Of a stretch of DNA of 64,000 nt, positions 1 to 8,672 are shown one piece after another. Origin of the DNA: Actinomyces sp. oral taxon 171 str. F0337 (GTDB lineage Bacteria; Actinomycetota; Actinomycetes; Actinomycetales; Actinomycetaceae); the NCBI RefSeq assembly GCF_005696555.1, contig NZ_CP040005.1, positions 2,728,001 through 2,792,000 of the forward strand. Reading direction: 5' to 3'. The notes beneath the pieces were generated by a model, which saw only the letters and a list, made by a program, of their open reading frames with translations, had not been told where the DNA came from and searched no databases. A program made the translations under genes and the position numbers. Each line of letters starts with the position of its first letter. Position 1 is the stretch's first letter.

Positions 1-816
1 GGAGCCGAGCTGCAGCTCGAAGCTCACGGTCTCGGCGACGTCCTCGGAGGTGTGACCGCGGCGGATGACGGAGCCGCCGTGAGGAATTCCGGCGTGCTCG
101 GTGGCCAGCTCCTCAGCGGTGATGAAGGTGACGGTGGTGTCGTAGTCGGCGAAGTAGTTGGGCATCTCCACGATCTCCCGCTCGATGCGGGCCAGGTCGG
201 CCCCCTCCTCAGCCACCACGTAGCAGTCGCGCGTGTGCATGGAACGGGTGGTCAGCTCGACGTCGTCGCCGGCCTTGACCGCGGCGACGGTGGCCTCCAC
301 CGGGCGGGTGTACTGCTTGGCGTCCACGACGCCGTCAATGCGGCGCAAGGCGTCGGAGTGCCCCTGGGAGACGCCGGGCCCCCAGAACGTGGTGGTGGCG
401 CCGTCGGGCAGGACGGCCTCGCCCAGGACCCGCAGCATGGAGAAAAGGCCCGGGTCCCAACCGGTGGAGATCAGGGCGACGTGGCCGGAGGCCTTGGCGG
501 CGGCGTCGACGGCGGCGAAGTGCTCGGGGATGCGGGCGTGGGTGTCGAAGGAGTCGACCGTGTGGAACAGGGCCGTGGCGGCCGGGGTCTGCTCGATCAG
601 GTCGGTGGCCGAGCCTCCGCAGTTCAGGCAGACATCGACCTTGTCGGTCCAGGAGGCCATGTCATCGACGTGGGCGACGGGAGCCCCCTGGGTGGTGACG
701 GTGGCCGGGTCGCGCCGGGTGAAGACGACGGCGACCTCCATGTCCGCGTTCTTGGTGATGGCCTGCTCGACGCCGCGGCCGAGGTTGCCGTATCCGTTGA
801 TCGCTACCCTGATCAT
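1..816 (-). CDS. ddh: meso-diaminopimelate D-dehydrogenase, C-terminus cut by window edge
   Basis: Catalyses NADPH-dependent one-step conversion of tetrahydrodipicolinate to meso-DAP in the lysine pathway. The first 272 codons are present. The N-terminus has the dinucleotide-binding motif GYGNLG (residues 8-13). Further in are STGWDPGLFS and FWGPGVSQGHSDALRR, both very close to the Corynebacterium enzyme. The family is about 320 residues, so roughly 50 C-terminal residues lie outside the window. The ATG at 816 is preceded by AGGAGGA at good spacing. Actinomyces peptidoglycan usually carries Lys or Orn rather than DAP, so the enzyme more likely feeds lysine synthesis (family knowledge, not seen here). 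Confidence 0.9.
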   Translation of the reverse strand, partial: MIRVAINGYGNLGRGVEQAITKNADMEVAVVFTRRDPATVTTQGAPVAHVDDMASWTDKVDVCLNCGGSATDLIEQTPAATALFHTVDSFDTHARIPEHFAAVDAAAKASGHVALISTGWDPGLFSMLRVLGEAVLPDGATTTFWGPGVSQGHSDALRRIDGVVDAKQYTRPVEATVAAVKAGDDVELTTRSMHTRDCYVVAEEGADLARIEREIVEMPNYFADYDTTVTFITAEELATEHAGIPHGGSVIRRGHTSEDVAETVSFELQLGS

Positions 817-940
817 GGTTCCTCCTGGTGGGTTCTCACTACAGGGCGATCCTAGGGACGCACCGTGTTGCCTCCGTGTGACATGTCGGGGATTGGCCAC
901 CTCTTGGACGCCAGGGCCGCGGATACAGCACGTACCGGAA

Positions 941-984
941 CGGGGCGGGCCGGGAAGATCCTGAGTCCTTCCCGGCCCGCCCCG
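941..984 (-). terminator. Strong hairpin downstream of the LamG/propeller gene
   Basis: Perfect 17-bp inverted repeat (941-957 with 968-984) around a 10-base loop, 24 bases past the stop of the minus-strand gene ending at 1008. No clear T-run follows, as is common for actinobacterial terminators. Confidence 0.7.
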
Positions 985-1007
985 CATGCGCGCAGAGCTC
1001 GAGGGCG

Positions 1008-4000
1008 TCAGCGCTGCTTGATGGTGACCTTGTCGACCGCCAGGGTCACGGTCTCCGGTCCGGCCGACCCGGACATGTAGGTGGTCAGCCCCACAGTGCC
1101 GGCCTCGTTGAGGGTCTTGTCGTTGTCGACGACCTCGATCCCCCACTCGGCGGGCTCGGAGTCACCGGCCCAGAGCTTGGTCTGGATGTTGGTCGACTCC
1201 GCGCCGTCAACCACCATGCGCAGGTGGAGCGGCTGACCGGCCGTGTAGGGCTGCGTCAGCACGTAGGAGCCCAGGGAGGTCTCACGGCCCTTGACCACGC
1301 GCGAGACCGTGATCATCGGGTTGCCGGCGCTGCCGATGCGGACCGTGGCCTGGTACTGACCGGCCTTGGTCGTGCGGGCGGCGTAGGAGATGAAGGCGCC
1401 GTTCCCGGAGGGCACCGCGTCCAGGGAGAAGTCGACGACGGCGTCAGTGGAGGTCGACTTGATCGGATCGGAGATGATGGACGCCGAGGAGCGCGGACCG
1501 GCCATGGCGATCCGACCGCTGGTGCCGTCGGCGGAGAATGCCGCGGCGTTCCAGGTGGTCTTCCACTCACCGCCGGCCTTGGCCTTGCCCCAACCGCCGT
1601 TCACGCTGCGCTCGAAGGAGTCGTCCAGCAGGGCGCTGCCCTCCTCGGCCTTGTCCTTGCCGGCACCGTCCTTGCCGCCGTTGTCGTCGGCCTGGACCTG
1701 CTTGCCGGTGGCCGCGGTGTAGTGCTCGGCGATCTGTCGTGCGGACAGCGGCGTGCTGTAGACGGCGGCCTCGTCGATATCGGCCTGGATATTGGTGTTG
1801 GAGGGCTGGCCGTTGACCCCGCCGAGGGCGTCCCCGCCGATGCGCCAGTAGCCGGAGTAGCTCTGTCCCTCGGTCATGGAGCCGTCGAAGGCGGCGAGAT
1901 TGCCGTCCACGTAGAGCATGGCGCCAGTGGTGGGGCTCATGGAGGCCACGATGTGGTGCCACTGCCCGTCGTTGTAGCTCTTGGGAGTCGTGATGGTCGT
2001 CAGCTTGCCCGGGTAGAGCATGAAGCTGAGCGTGCCGTCATTACGCATGTACACCATGCGGTCGCGGCTCCACGACTGGTTGGTCGAGGAGGAGCCGTAG
2101 CCCATGATCTCCCCGCCCGAGGTCGAGGTCGTGCGGACCCACGTCTCCATGGAGAACGCGGTGGGAGCCTGGGAGGCGACGCGAGTCGCGGCATGCGACT
2201 TGTTCGCGCTGTCCGAGGTCAGGCCCAGCGAGGCTCCCGAGCCCAGGACGGACTGGCTTCCGCGCTTGTAGGCCTTGCCGCGGATCGTCAGATTACGCTG
2301 GGCCACGAAGTCCTCGGCCTTGTCGCCGTCGGTCTCGTCGAAGGACCAGTAGTGGGCGGCACCGTCGGCCAGGATGCGAGCACCGTACTTGCTCAGGCCC
2401 TGGCCCTCACCGGCCTTGACCGTCACCCAGTCCGAGACCGTGGAGGCCCCCCACTGGTCAGTCACCTGGACCCGATAGCGGTGGGTGGTTCCCGGGTCGA
2501 CGACGTCGGTGGCGCTGAGATCGGAGCGCTCCCAGAAGCCGGCGCTCACCGTCTGGCTGGTGACCGGCTGGCCGTTCATGGAGTCGCGGTAGACGTTGTA
2601 GGTCAGGGCCTTGTCGTCCCTGTCCCAGTTGGCCTTGAAGGACAGGGAGACGACCCCGGCGCGCGGTGAGGAGCCGGTGACCTTGAAGGCTCCGCCCTTG
2701 TCCATGGGGCCTTGCTTGTTCGGGGCGATGTCGCGGCGGGCGAAGCGCACCAGCCCCTGCTGGGCGGTGCCGTTGACGGCCAGGAACTCACCGCCGTAGA
2801 CGACGTACTTGTCGTTGCCCTCGACGGTCCAGGTCGCCTGGATGGCGCCGGAGATCTTGCCCGGCGTGAAGTCGGGGTAGAAGTTGAGGTTGGTGGTGGC
2901 GTTCTGCCCGGCGTAGCTCTTGTAGCCCGCGGCGCTGTTCTCCTTCACCGTTCCGGTGGCGGCGTTCGTGTAGGCCACCGCGTTGTGGTAGTGGTAGGAG
3001 ACGTCCGGGAAGCCACCGATGTTGGAGCAGTCGTGGGAGTGGCTGGCGGCGTAGACGACGTCGCCGGCCGGCAGGACGTCGTAGGAGTCGCCGTGGCAGT
3101 CGGCCATGTAGTCGATGTCCCCGGTGGTCCAGTTCAGGCGCATGACGCCTTCGAAGGTGCCGAGCCGGGAGTAGCTCGCCGCGTACAGGCCCTGCTCGTC
3201 GGCCTTGACGCTCATGACGGAGGCCTCGGCGCCGGCGCCGCGGACCACGCTGGAGACGTTGTTCTTGCGCAGGCTGCCGTCCTTCTCGAAGACGGCGATC
3301 CCGTGACCGGGATTGTCGCTGCCCTCGACGGACTCGAAGGCCCCGCCGATGGCCACGGCCGAGCCGTCAACGGCTTCGACGATGCTGCGCACGTAGTAGT
3401 TGTCAATCTTCGGTGCGAAGTTGGTCAGCTGCTGGCTGCCCAGGTTGAGCGCGGCGACGCGCTGGCGGGCCGAGGAGTTGATCTGGGTGAAGGCCCCTCC
3501 GATGTACAGCGTCTGCCCGTCAGGGGAGACGCTCAGGGCCTTGACGCTGCCGTTGGCCGAGGCGGCCAGCGGAGAGCGCTGACCGTCTGAGGCCCTGACC
3601 GCTCCGACGCGCCAGGCCGTCTGATTATTCAGCGTCGTGAACTCGCCACCCAGGTAGAGGGTCTGGCCATCGGCGGAGGCGGCAATGGTGTTGATGGTGC
3701 CGTTAGTGGTGGGTGCCCAGTCGACGATCTCACCGGTGTTGATGTTGTAGGCCATCGCGTTGCCGCGCGGTGACTCGTTCTGACCGGCCGGCGATCCTGC
3801 CGGCCTCGCCGAGGAGAACTTTCCGACGACGTAGACGATATCCCCGACCACGACCTGGTCCCAGACAATGCCGTTGATCTGGGCGGTGGGCAGGGCATCG
3901 GCGGAAACGGTGCTGGGCGTACCGGCGGCACCGGCGGGAGCCGGGTCCGCGGCGGCGGGAGATGCCGGAGCGAGCGTGACGGCACCAATGGGAACAAGAG

Positions 4001-4043
4001 CCGCGGCCAGCAGGCCGCTCAGGAGTCGGCGGGGGAGCTTCAC
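1008..4043 (-). CDS. Secreted multidomain protein: beta-propeller-like, FN3-like, LamG and C-terminal beta domain
   Basis: A 1011-residue exported protein starting at GTG. A signal peptide covers about residues 1-32 with an AXA-type cleavage site. Residues ~50-440 hold repeated blades of the type DGQTLYLGGEFT and DGQTLYIGGAFT, so a beta-propeller is likely. They also contain a conserved Cys-rich stretch (ADCHGDSYDVLP, SHDCSNIGG). An FN3-like domain (~455-555) and a LamG/concanavalin-like domain (~565-790, with FSMETWVRT and GQWHHIVASM) follow. A charged Gly/Lys/Asp linker leads to a last beta-rich domain. I see no LPXTG motif or C-terminal membrane segment, so release or non-covalent wall binding is inferred. 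The propeller half is paralogous to the gene at 5319-6857. Binding to a glycan or matrix ligand is plausible from LamG but unproven. Confidence 0.75.
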   Translation of the reverse strand: MKLPRRLLSGLLAAALVPIGAVTLAPASPAAADPAPAGAAGTPSTVSADALPTAQINGIVWDQVVVGDIVYVVGKFSSARPAGSPAGQNESPRGNAMAYNINTGEIVDWAPTTNGTINTIAASADGQTLYLGGEFTTLNNQTAWRVGAVRASDGQRSPLAASANGSVKALSVSPDGQTLYIGGAFTQINSSARQRVAALNLGSQQLTNFAPKIDNYYVRSIVEAVDGSAVAIGGAFESVEGSDNPGHGIAVFEKDGSLRKNNVSSVVRGAGAEASVMSVKADEQGLYAASYSRLGTFEGVMRLNWTTGDIDYMADCHGDSYDVLPAGDVVYAASHSHDCSNIGGFPDVSYHYHNAVAYTNAATGTVKENSAAGYKSYAGQNATTNLNFYPDFTPGKISGAIQATWTVEGNDKYVVYGGEFLAVNGTAQQGLVRFARRDIAPNKQGPMDKGGAFKVTGSSPRAGVVSLSFKANWDRDDKALTYNVYRDSMNGQPVTSQTVSAGFWERSDLSATDVVDPGTTHRYRVQVTDQWGASTVSDWVTVKAGEGQGLSKYGARILADGAAHYWSFDETDGDKAEDFVAQRNLTIRGKAYKRGSQSVLGSGASLGLTSDSANKSHAATRVASQAPTAFSMETWVRTTSTSGGEIMGYGSSSTNQSWSRDRMVYMRNDGTLSFMLYPGKLTTITTPKSYNDGQWHHIVASMSPTTGAMLYVDGNLAAFDGSMTEGQSYSGYWRIGGDALGGVNGQPSNTNIQADIDEAAVYSTPLSARQIAEHYTAATGKQVQADDNGGKDGAGKDKAEEGSALLDDSFERSVNGGWGKAKAGGEWKTTWNAAAFSADGTSGRIAMAGPRSSASIISDPIKSTSTDAVVDFSLDAVPSGNGAFISYAARTTKAGQYQATVRIGSAGNPMITVSRVVKGRETSLGSYVLTQPYTAGQPLHLRMVVDGAESTNIQTKLWAGDSEPAEWGIEVVDNDKTLNEAGTVGLTTYMSGSAGPETVTLAVDKVTIKQR

Positions 4044-4403
4044 AGGTATTCCATTCAGAACATACTCAGATCACGGACACGCAACCTTACGAATGGCTGG
4101 TATTCCGCGCCCGGCCAGGGTCGACGGGCGCGCTTATCGTACACCGTCAACAACTTGCTCACCGCACTTTTGGTGCACACCACAGGACGGAACCATCCCG
4201 CAGCACACCGACCCTTCGCTCACATGGCGCCATCATCCAGGCGTTTCAAGGAATCGAGTCGCCCATAAGCCTCTTCCATCGGAACCACCTTCCATATAGA
4301 CACGGATCAGGTTGCCTTGAGGGCTGGTGCATCTCATGTCACGGCGAAGCAACGGTCGAGAGCTTTCAGTCAAGTCGCCCGAGCGGGTCGCCCCTCACGC
4401 CAG
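4044..4403. other. Intergenic region upstream of the LamG/propeller gene
   Basis: No credible ORF was found. It presumably carries the promoter of the minus-strand gene starting at 4043. An AT-richer patch near 4290-4300 could hold a -10 box, but no convincing paired -35/-10 was found. Confidence 0.4.
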
Positions 4404-4445
4404 GGCGCCGTCCGTTGCTCATGAAGGTGAGCAACGGACGGCGCC
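4404..4445 (-). terminator. Hairpin downstream of the lipoprotein gene
   Basis: Perfect 17-bp inverted repeat (4404-4420 with 4429-4445) with an 8-base loop, 55 bases past the lipoprotein stop on the minus strand. Confidence 0.7.
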
Positions 4446-4500
4446 TGGATTGCAGACAAGAACGAGGGCGGCCAACGCCCTGAGAGGAACTCGTCCTGAG

Positions 4501-5178
4501 TCAGCCGGCAGATCCCCGGAAGGTTGCGGCCCCGCGACCCGCACCCAGGTCAACGACGATCTTGACATTCCCTCGCCCCTCCGCCGGGATGACGAAGGCG
4601 CGATTCACGGTCACCGTCTCACCGGCTGCGAGCGAGGACGGCACCGCATCCGAGGCCGAGATGATCTCGCTGGCGGGAGTACCAGCACCCTCGCCGTAGT
4701 TGACGGTGGTGGACAGCACACTGGCCAGCGGCAGGTCCTGGCTGGACCTGTTCGTCACCGTTACCGGGATCAGGACACCGGCGCCCCCCACCTCACCGGG
4801 CGCGCTGGCGAAGTCTTTCGCCTGCATCTGCCCCAGAGAGATCACCAGGTCCCCGTCGACGCGGACCGATTTGTCCAGACCCACTTCGGGGTACTCGTCC
4901 TTCGACAGGTCGCCGGTCTCAACGGCCTTGGGATCGATCGAGGAGGCGTCCGGGGTGGAGACATTGTCCGAGGGCGACGGAGGCGCCGCCGTCGGCTTCG
5001 CGGTCTGTACCGTGGGCGTGGCGACGTTCGAGGGGGCGGCCTGAGCCGAGGCCGAGCCACTGGCAGAGGCAGCGGCAGAAGGGCTGGCAGTGCTCTGGGA
5101 CTTTCCGCCTCCGCAGGCGGCCAGCCCCAGGCCCAGCACCAGGACGGTGGGGAGGATCAGCATTCGGGTTCGAGACAC
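4501..5178 (-). CDS. Putative lipoprotein with DUF4352-like C-terminal domain
   Basis: A 225-residue protein from GTG 5178. A short charged N-terminus and hydrophobic stretch end in the lipobox LAAC (Cys22) followed by GGG, a standard lipoprotein signal. A Ser/Ala/Pro/Thr-rich tether covers about residues 25-95. The remainder resembles extracellular beta-sandwich domains of the DUF4352 type (VLIPVTVTNRSSQDLPLAS, GETVTVNRAFVIP). The start is uncertain: GTG 5178 has a TACGCT box seven bases upstream and may be leaderless, while ATG 5163 is an internal alternative with no RBS. It lies between the two propeller paralogues and reads in the same direction. Function is unknown. Confidence 0.7.
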   Translation of the reverse strand: MSRTRMLILPTVLVLGLGLAACGGGKSQSTASPSAAASASGSASAQAAPSNVATPTVQTAKPTAAPPSPSDNVSTPDASSIDPKAVETGDLSKDEYPEVGLDKSVRVDGDLVISLGQMQAKDFASAPGEVGGAGVLIPVTVTNRSSQDLPLASVLSTTVNYGEGAGTPASEIISASDAVPSSLAAGETVTVNRAFVIPAEGRGNVKIVVDLGAGRGAATFRGSAG

Positions 5179-5185
5179 GTGCTGA

Positions 5186-5191
5186 AGCGTA
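5186..5191 (-). promoter_or_regulatory. Candidate -10 box (TACGCT) of a leaderless start for the lipoprotein
   Basis: TANNNT hexamer seven bases before GTG 5178, with no Shine-Dalgarno at usable distance. Confidence 0.35.
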
Positions 5192-5318
5192 CGACCTCCA
5201 CCGTGCGCAAGACCGCCCTCAGCGACCACTGAGTTCGGGAGCACACCACCACCGGCCATAGAACCGGATCGTTCAGGGGATAAGCCACGACGATCCACAG
5301 ACCCGACGGGCCTCATGG

Positions 5319-6857
5319 TCACCACCACCACCAGCCGCCACCCTGGTTGTTCTCCCGGTCATCCTGGTCCCAACCGTCCTGGTTGTCCCAGTCGTCCTGC
5401 TTCTTCTTGTCCTTCTTCTTGTCCTTGTCCTTGCCGTTGTCGTCGTCCCCGTTGTTGCCGTTGTCGTTGCCGTTGTCGTCCCCGTTGCCATTGTCCCCGT
5501 TGCCGTTGTTGTTGCCGTTGACGTCACCGGGACGGGCCGCGTTGACGTCGCCGCCACTCATGGAGAAACGGACGATGCCCTGCTGCTTGGTGCCGTTGAC
5601 CGCGATGAACTCACCGCCGTAGACGAGGTACTGGCTGTTGCCCTCAACAGTCCACACCGCCTGGCTCAGGCCGCTGTAGTCGCCGATCTGGAACCCCGGC
5701 AGGAAGCCGTTGTACTGCGTGGGGGCCGGCTGACCCTGGTAGTCGCTGTATCCGCTGGCCGTGTTGGAGCCCACGGTGCCCGTCGCCGTGCTGGAGAAAC
5801 CGACGGCGTGATGGTAGACACCCTCGTTCGAACGATCAGCGAAACCACCGATGTTGCTGCAGTCATGGGTGTGGCTGGCGATGTAGATGACGTCGTTGGT
5901 GGGCAGCACGTCATAGGTATCGCCATGGCAGTCGGCCATGAGATCGATGTCCCCCGTGGTCCAGCTGGCACGGAACATCCCCTCGAAGGCCCCCTCCTGG
6001 GAGTAGCCGGTGCCGTACAGACCTCGGGAGTCCGATTTGAGGCTCATGATTCCGGAGTTCGGCCCCGCGTTGCGGATAACACTGGAGATGTTGGTCTGCC
6101 GCAGGGATCCGTCCTTCTCCAGGACGGCCATGCCGTACCCCTCGGAGGACCCGCCCACCGAGGTGAAGGAGCCGCCGATCGCCACTGCCGAGCCGTCGGG
6201 CGCCACCGTGATGGCGCGGACCAGGGAGTCATCGACCTGGGGGGCGAAGTCGGTCACCTTGTTCGTCTTCAGATCCACCGCACCAGCACGCTGACGTGAC
6301 GAGGAGTTGATCTGAGTGAAGGAGCCCGCTATGTACAGGGAGGAGCCGTCAGGCGAGAGCTCCAGATCCCAGACCGACCCGTTGGCCGACGCCCCCAGCG
6401 GCTTGCGCTTGCCGGCAGCGTCCACCGCCGCCACTCGATAGGTCGTCTCATCGTTGACGGAGGTGAAGTTACCACCGAGGTAGATGGTGGACCCGTCGGC
6501 CGAGGCCTCGACCGCGGTGACCCTGCTGTTGACCTGGGGCGCCCAGTCCAGCAGCGCGCCGGTCGTGATGTCGAAGGCCATGGCGTTGTATCGAGGAGAC
6601 TCGTTCTCACCGGCGGCAGCACCGGCCGGACGAGCGCTCTTGAACTCCCCGACGACGTAGACGGTATTGCCCACAACCGCCTGATCCAGGACGATGCCGT
6701 CGACCTGAGCGGTGGGCAGTGGCTGCGGCGAGGCCAGAACCGTCTGCCCCGCAGCAACAGCCGTGGGGGCGATAGTGGGGGCGACGAGCGCACCAAGAGC
6801 GAGGGGGAGGGCGATCAGGATCGCCCCCACACTGGAGACAGCACGGGAAGGATGCAC
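5319..6857 (-). CDS. Secreted beta-propeller-like protein with Asn/Asp/Lys-rich tail ending in four Trp
   Basis: A 512-residue exported protein. GTG 6857 is chosen because GGAG lies about six bases upstream and a signal peptide begins there (cleavage near residue 36, AVAA). The frame stays open further upstream but that extension has no secretion signal. Residues ~40-430 are a close paralogue of the propeller half of 1008-4043 (PTAQVDGIVLDQAVVGNTVY, DGSTIYLGGNFT, ADCHGDTYDVLP). FN3 and LamG are absent. From residue ~433 the chain turns into a low-complexity Asn/Gly/Asp region, then a Lys/Asp block, and ends GGGWWWW. No sorting motif is visible. The tail may be a disordered charged anchor; its function is unknown. 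Confidence 0.75.
   Translation of the reverse strand: MHPSRAVSSVGAILIALPLALGALVAPTIAPTAVAAGQTVLASPQPLPTAQVDGIVLDQAVVGNTVYVVGEFKSARPAGAAAGENESPRYNAMAFDITTGALLDWAPQVNSRVTAVEASADGSTIYLGGNFTSVNDETTYRVAAVDAAGKRKPLGASANGSVWDLELSPDGSSLYIAGSFTQINSSSRQRAGAVDLKTNKVTDFAPQVDDSLVRAITVAPDGSAVAIGGSFTSVGGSSEGYGMAVLEKDGSLRQTNISSVIRNAGPNSGIMSLKSDSRGLYGTGYSQEGAFEGMFRASWTTGDIDLMADCHGDTYDVLPTNDVIYIASHTHDCSNIGGFADRSNEGVYHHAVGFSSTATGTVGSNTASGYSDYQGQPAPTQYNGFLPGFQIGDYSGLSQAVWTVEGNSQYLVYGGEFIAVNGTKQQGIVRFSMSGGDVNAARPGDVNGNNNGNGDNGNGDDNGNDNGNNGDDDNGKDKDKKKDKKKQDDWDNQDGWDQDDRENNQGGGWWWW
5390..5530 (-). repeat. Short-unit tandem repeat coding the Asn/Asp/Gly/Lys tail
   Basis: Degenerate repeats of 3 and 6 bases (variants of gttgcc and gttgtc on the plus strand) encode the NGN/NGD/NDN run at the C-terminus of the propeller protein. 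In-frame slippage would change tail length without breaking the gene. Confidence 0.6.
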
Positions 6858-7502
6858 GAGTGCTCCGTTCTTAAGACGTGAGGGAACCTGGGTAGGTGGC
6901 GCAGTATGACGGGGCGGTCCCGCCGCAACGAGACCGACGCCAGTCACGAGGTTATTACAGGGGTAACGTTTTGATAACGCTTCCGAGAACCTTTGTTCCG
7001 CCTCCCACTGTGCAATCAATCACTCATCGCACGGAGCGGCACCCCTACCCACTTTTCTCACAGATAGCCTCTCATTAACCAGCACTGGGTTCCATACCTG
7101 ATTCTTGACCGGAATGCTCAGCCTGTACCCAGGTGGTGTGGACCAGTTGAACGCGCCCTCCCCACCGTAGACCCGGCTCATCGCCAGCGCGCCGTCCTGA
7201 CACTGCGCTCCAGGGAGCCGGAGGTATTAGCGGCATGACTCATTCGATGCGTGCCGGCAGCCACCTGCCTCTAGACTCCTGACCGAGTGCGCCGGGCGCT
7301 CGCGACGCAACGAGTCCGCAGGAACCTGCGAGCTCGGGGATGAGAGCCCCATAGCCTCATCATCACCGCCATCACTGTCATCACCGCCTCCCCCGTCACC
7401 CTCGTCGATGTTCCTCCGCCATTGCCGTGACCGGTGGCCGCATCGAACGGGATCATTGGTTCCCATCCCTTGCCGGCTCCGCCGCCCTTCGAAAGGACTC
7501 CG
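6858..7502. other. Divergent intergenic region between the propeller gene and the glycan cluster
   Basis: 645 bases without a credible gene. The part around 6950-7080 is clearly more AT-rich than the surroundings and carries clustered GTTA/TAAC half-sites, including a near direct repeat (GTAAC at 6963, ATAAC at 6974, period 11). It likely contains the promoter of the minus-strand gene. The segment 7360-7420 is a loose ATCACCG-type simple repeat. Confidence 0.45.
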
Positions 7503-8672
7503 TTGACTGCTGTGAACCCGGACAGGCTCCGAATCGCCATGATCGGGACGCGAGGCGTCCCCGCCCGCTACGGAGGTTTCGAGACCGCCATCGAGGAGGT
7601 CGGACGACGCCTGGCCGACCGCGGCCACCAGGTCCTCGTCTACTGCCGAAACCCTGAGCCGGACACCCCGCTTCCCCGCACCTACCTGGGGATGCGACTG
7701 GTCGAGCTGCCCTCGGTCAAGAACCGCAGCCTGGAGACCCTGTCCCACACTGCCCTGTCGGTGGCGCACCTGCTGCGCCGCACCCACCCGGACGCGGCCT
7801 TCGTCTTCAACGCAGCGAACGCCCCCTTCCTGCCGGCCATGCGCGCCGCACGCGTTCCGGTGGCCACTCACGTCGACGGCCTGGAGTGGCGCCGCGGCAA
7901 GTGGGGCCCCACCGGTAAGCGCTACTACCGCGCGGCCGAGGCGCTGGCCGTGCGCTACTCCGACGCACTCATCGCCGACGCCCAGGGCATCGCCGACTAC
8001 TACACCGACGAGTTCAACGCCCCCACCGATCTTCTCTCCTACGGGGCGCCCCGTATCTGCGCCGACACCTCGCGCCTGGCCGAGCTGGACCTGACTCCCA
8101 AGGGCTTCCACCTGGTCGTGGCCCGCTTCGAGGTGGAGAACCACGTCGACGTCATCGTGGATGGGTACGTGCGCTCCGGGGCCACGCTGCCGCTGGTCGT
8201 CGTCGGATCGGCCCCCTACGCCGACGACTACACCGCCCGCATCGAGTCCCTGGCCGACGGCAGGGTCCGCCTGCTCGGCGGCCTGTGGGACCAGGAGCTG
8301 CTCGACGCCCTCTACTCCGGAGCGCTGGTCTACTACCACGGCCACTCGGTGGGCGGCACGAATCCCTCGCTCCTGCGAGCCATCGGCGCCGGGGCCGCGG
8401 TGGACGCCTTCGACGTCTCCTTCAACCGCGAGGTCCTGGGCGAGGCCGGACGATACTGGACCTCACCGGATGAGGTGGCCGCCCTGGTCGTCTCCGCCGA
8501 GTCCGACGTCGAGGCCCAGGCCGTGCGCGGCGACGAGTCCCGCGAACGAGCGGCCCTCTACGACTGGGACGAGGTGGCCTCCGGCTACGAGGCCCTGGCC
8601 CGACGTCTGGCACTCGAGGGCCCCACCCGCCATCGCCCCTCCGGGCGCCGCACCGGGAAGGTGAGCTGGTGA
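7503..8672 (+). CDS. GT-B glycosyltransferase, DUF1972/rhamnosyltransferase type
   Basis: A 389-residue cytoplasmic glycosyltransferase. The N-terminal donor-fold motif GTRGVPARYGGFET (residues 15-28) is the hallmark of the DUF1972 family, whose characterised members (for example streptococcal WchF-type enzymes) add rhamnose to a polyprenyl-linked sugar. The C-terminal half has HSVGGTNPSLLRAIGAG, the glycosyltransferase group-1 acceptor loop. TTG 7503 is chosen because GAAAGGA lies five bases upstream. Upstream in-frame codons have no RBS. It overlaps the next glycosyltransferase by four bases, so the two are cotranslated. It may act second after the sugar-1-phosphate transferase at 13849; the actual sugar is not determinable. 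Confidence 0.85.
   Translation: MTAVNPDRLRIAMIGTRGVPARYGGFETAIEEVGRRLADRGHQVLVYCRNPEPDTPLPRTYLGMRLVELPSVKNRSLETLSHTALSVAHLLRRTHPDAAFVFNAANAPFLPAMRAARVPVATHVDGLEWRRGKWGPTGKRYYRAAEALAVRYSDALIADAQGIADYYTDEFNAPTDLLSYGAPRICADTSRLAELDLTPKGFHLVVARFEVENHVDVIVDGYVRSGATLPLVVVGSAPYADDYTARIESLADGRVRLLGGLWDQELLDALYSGALVYYHGHSVGGTNPSLLRAIGAGAAVDAFDVSFNREVLGEAGRYWTSPDEVAALVVSAESDVEAQAVRGDESRERAALYDWDEVASGYEALARRLALEGPTRHRPSGRRTGKVSW

Noticed and set aside
1008..5560. LPXTG-type sorting signals on the secreted propeller proteins
   Set aside because: Neither C-terminus has LPXTG plus hydrophobic segment; they end in TIKQR and GGGWWWW.
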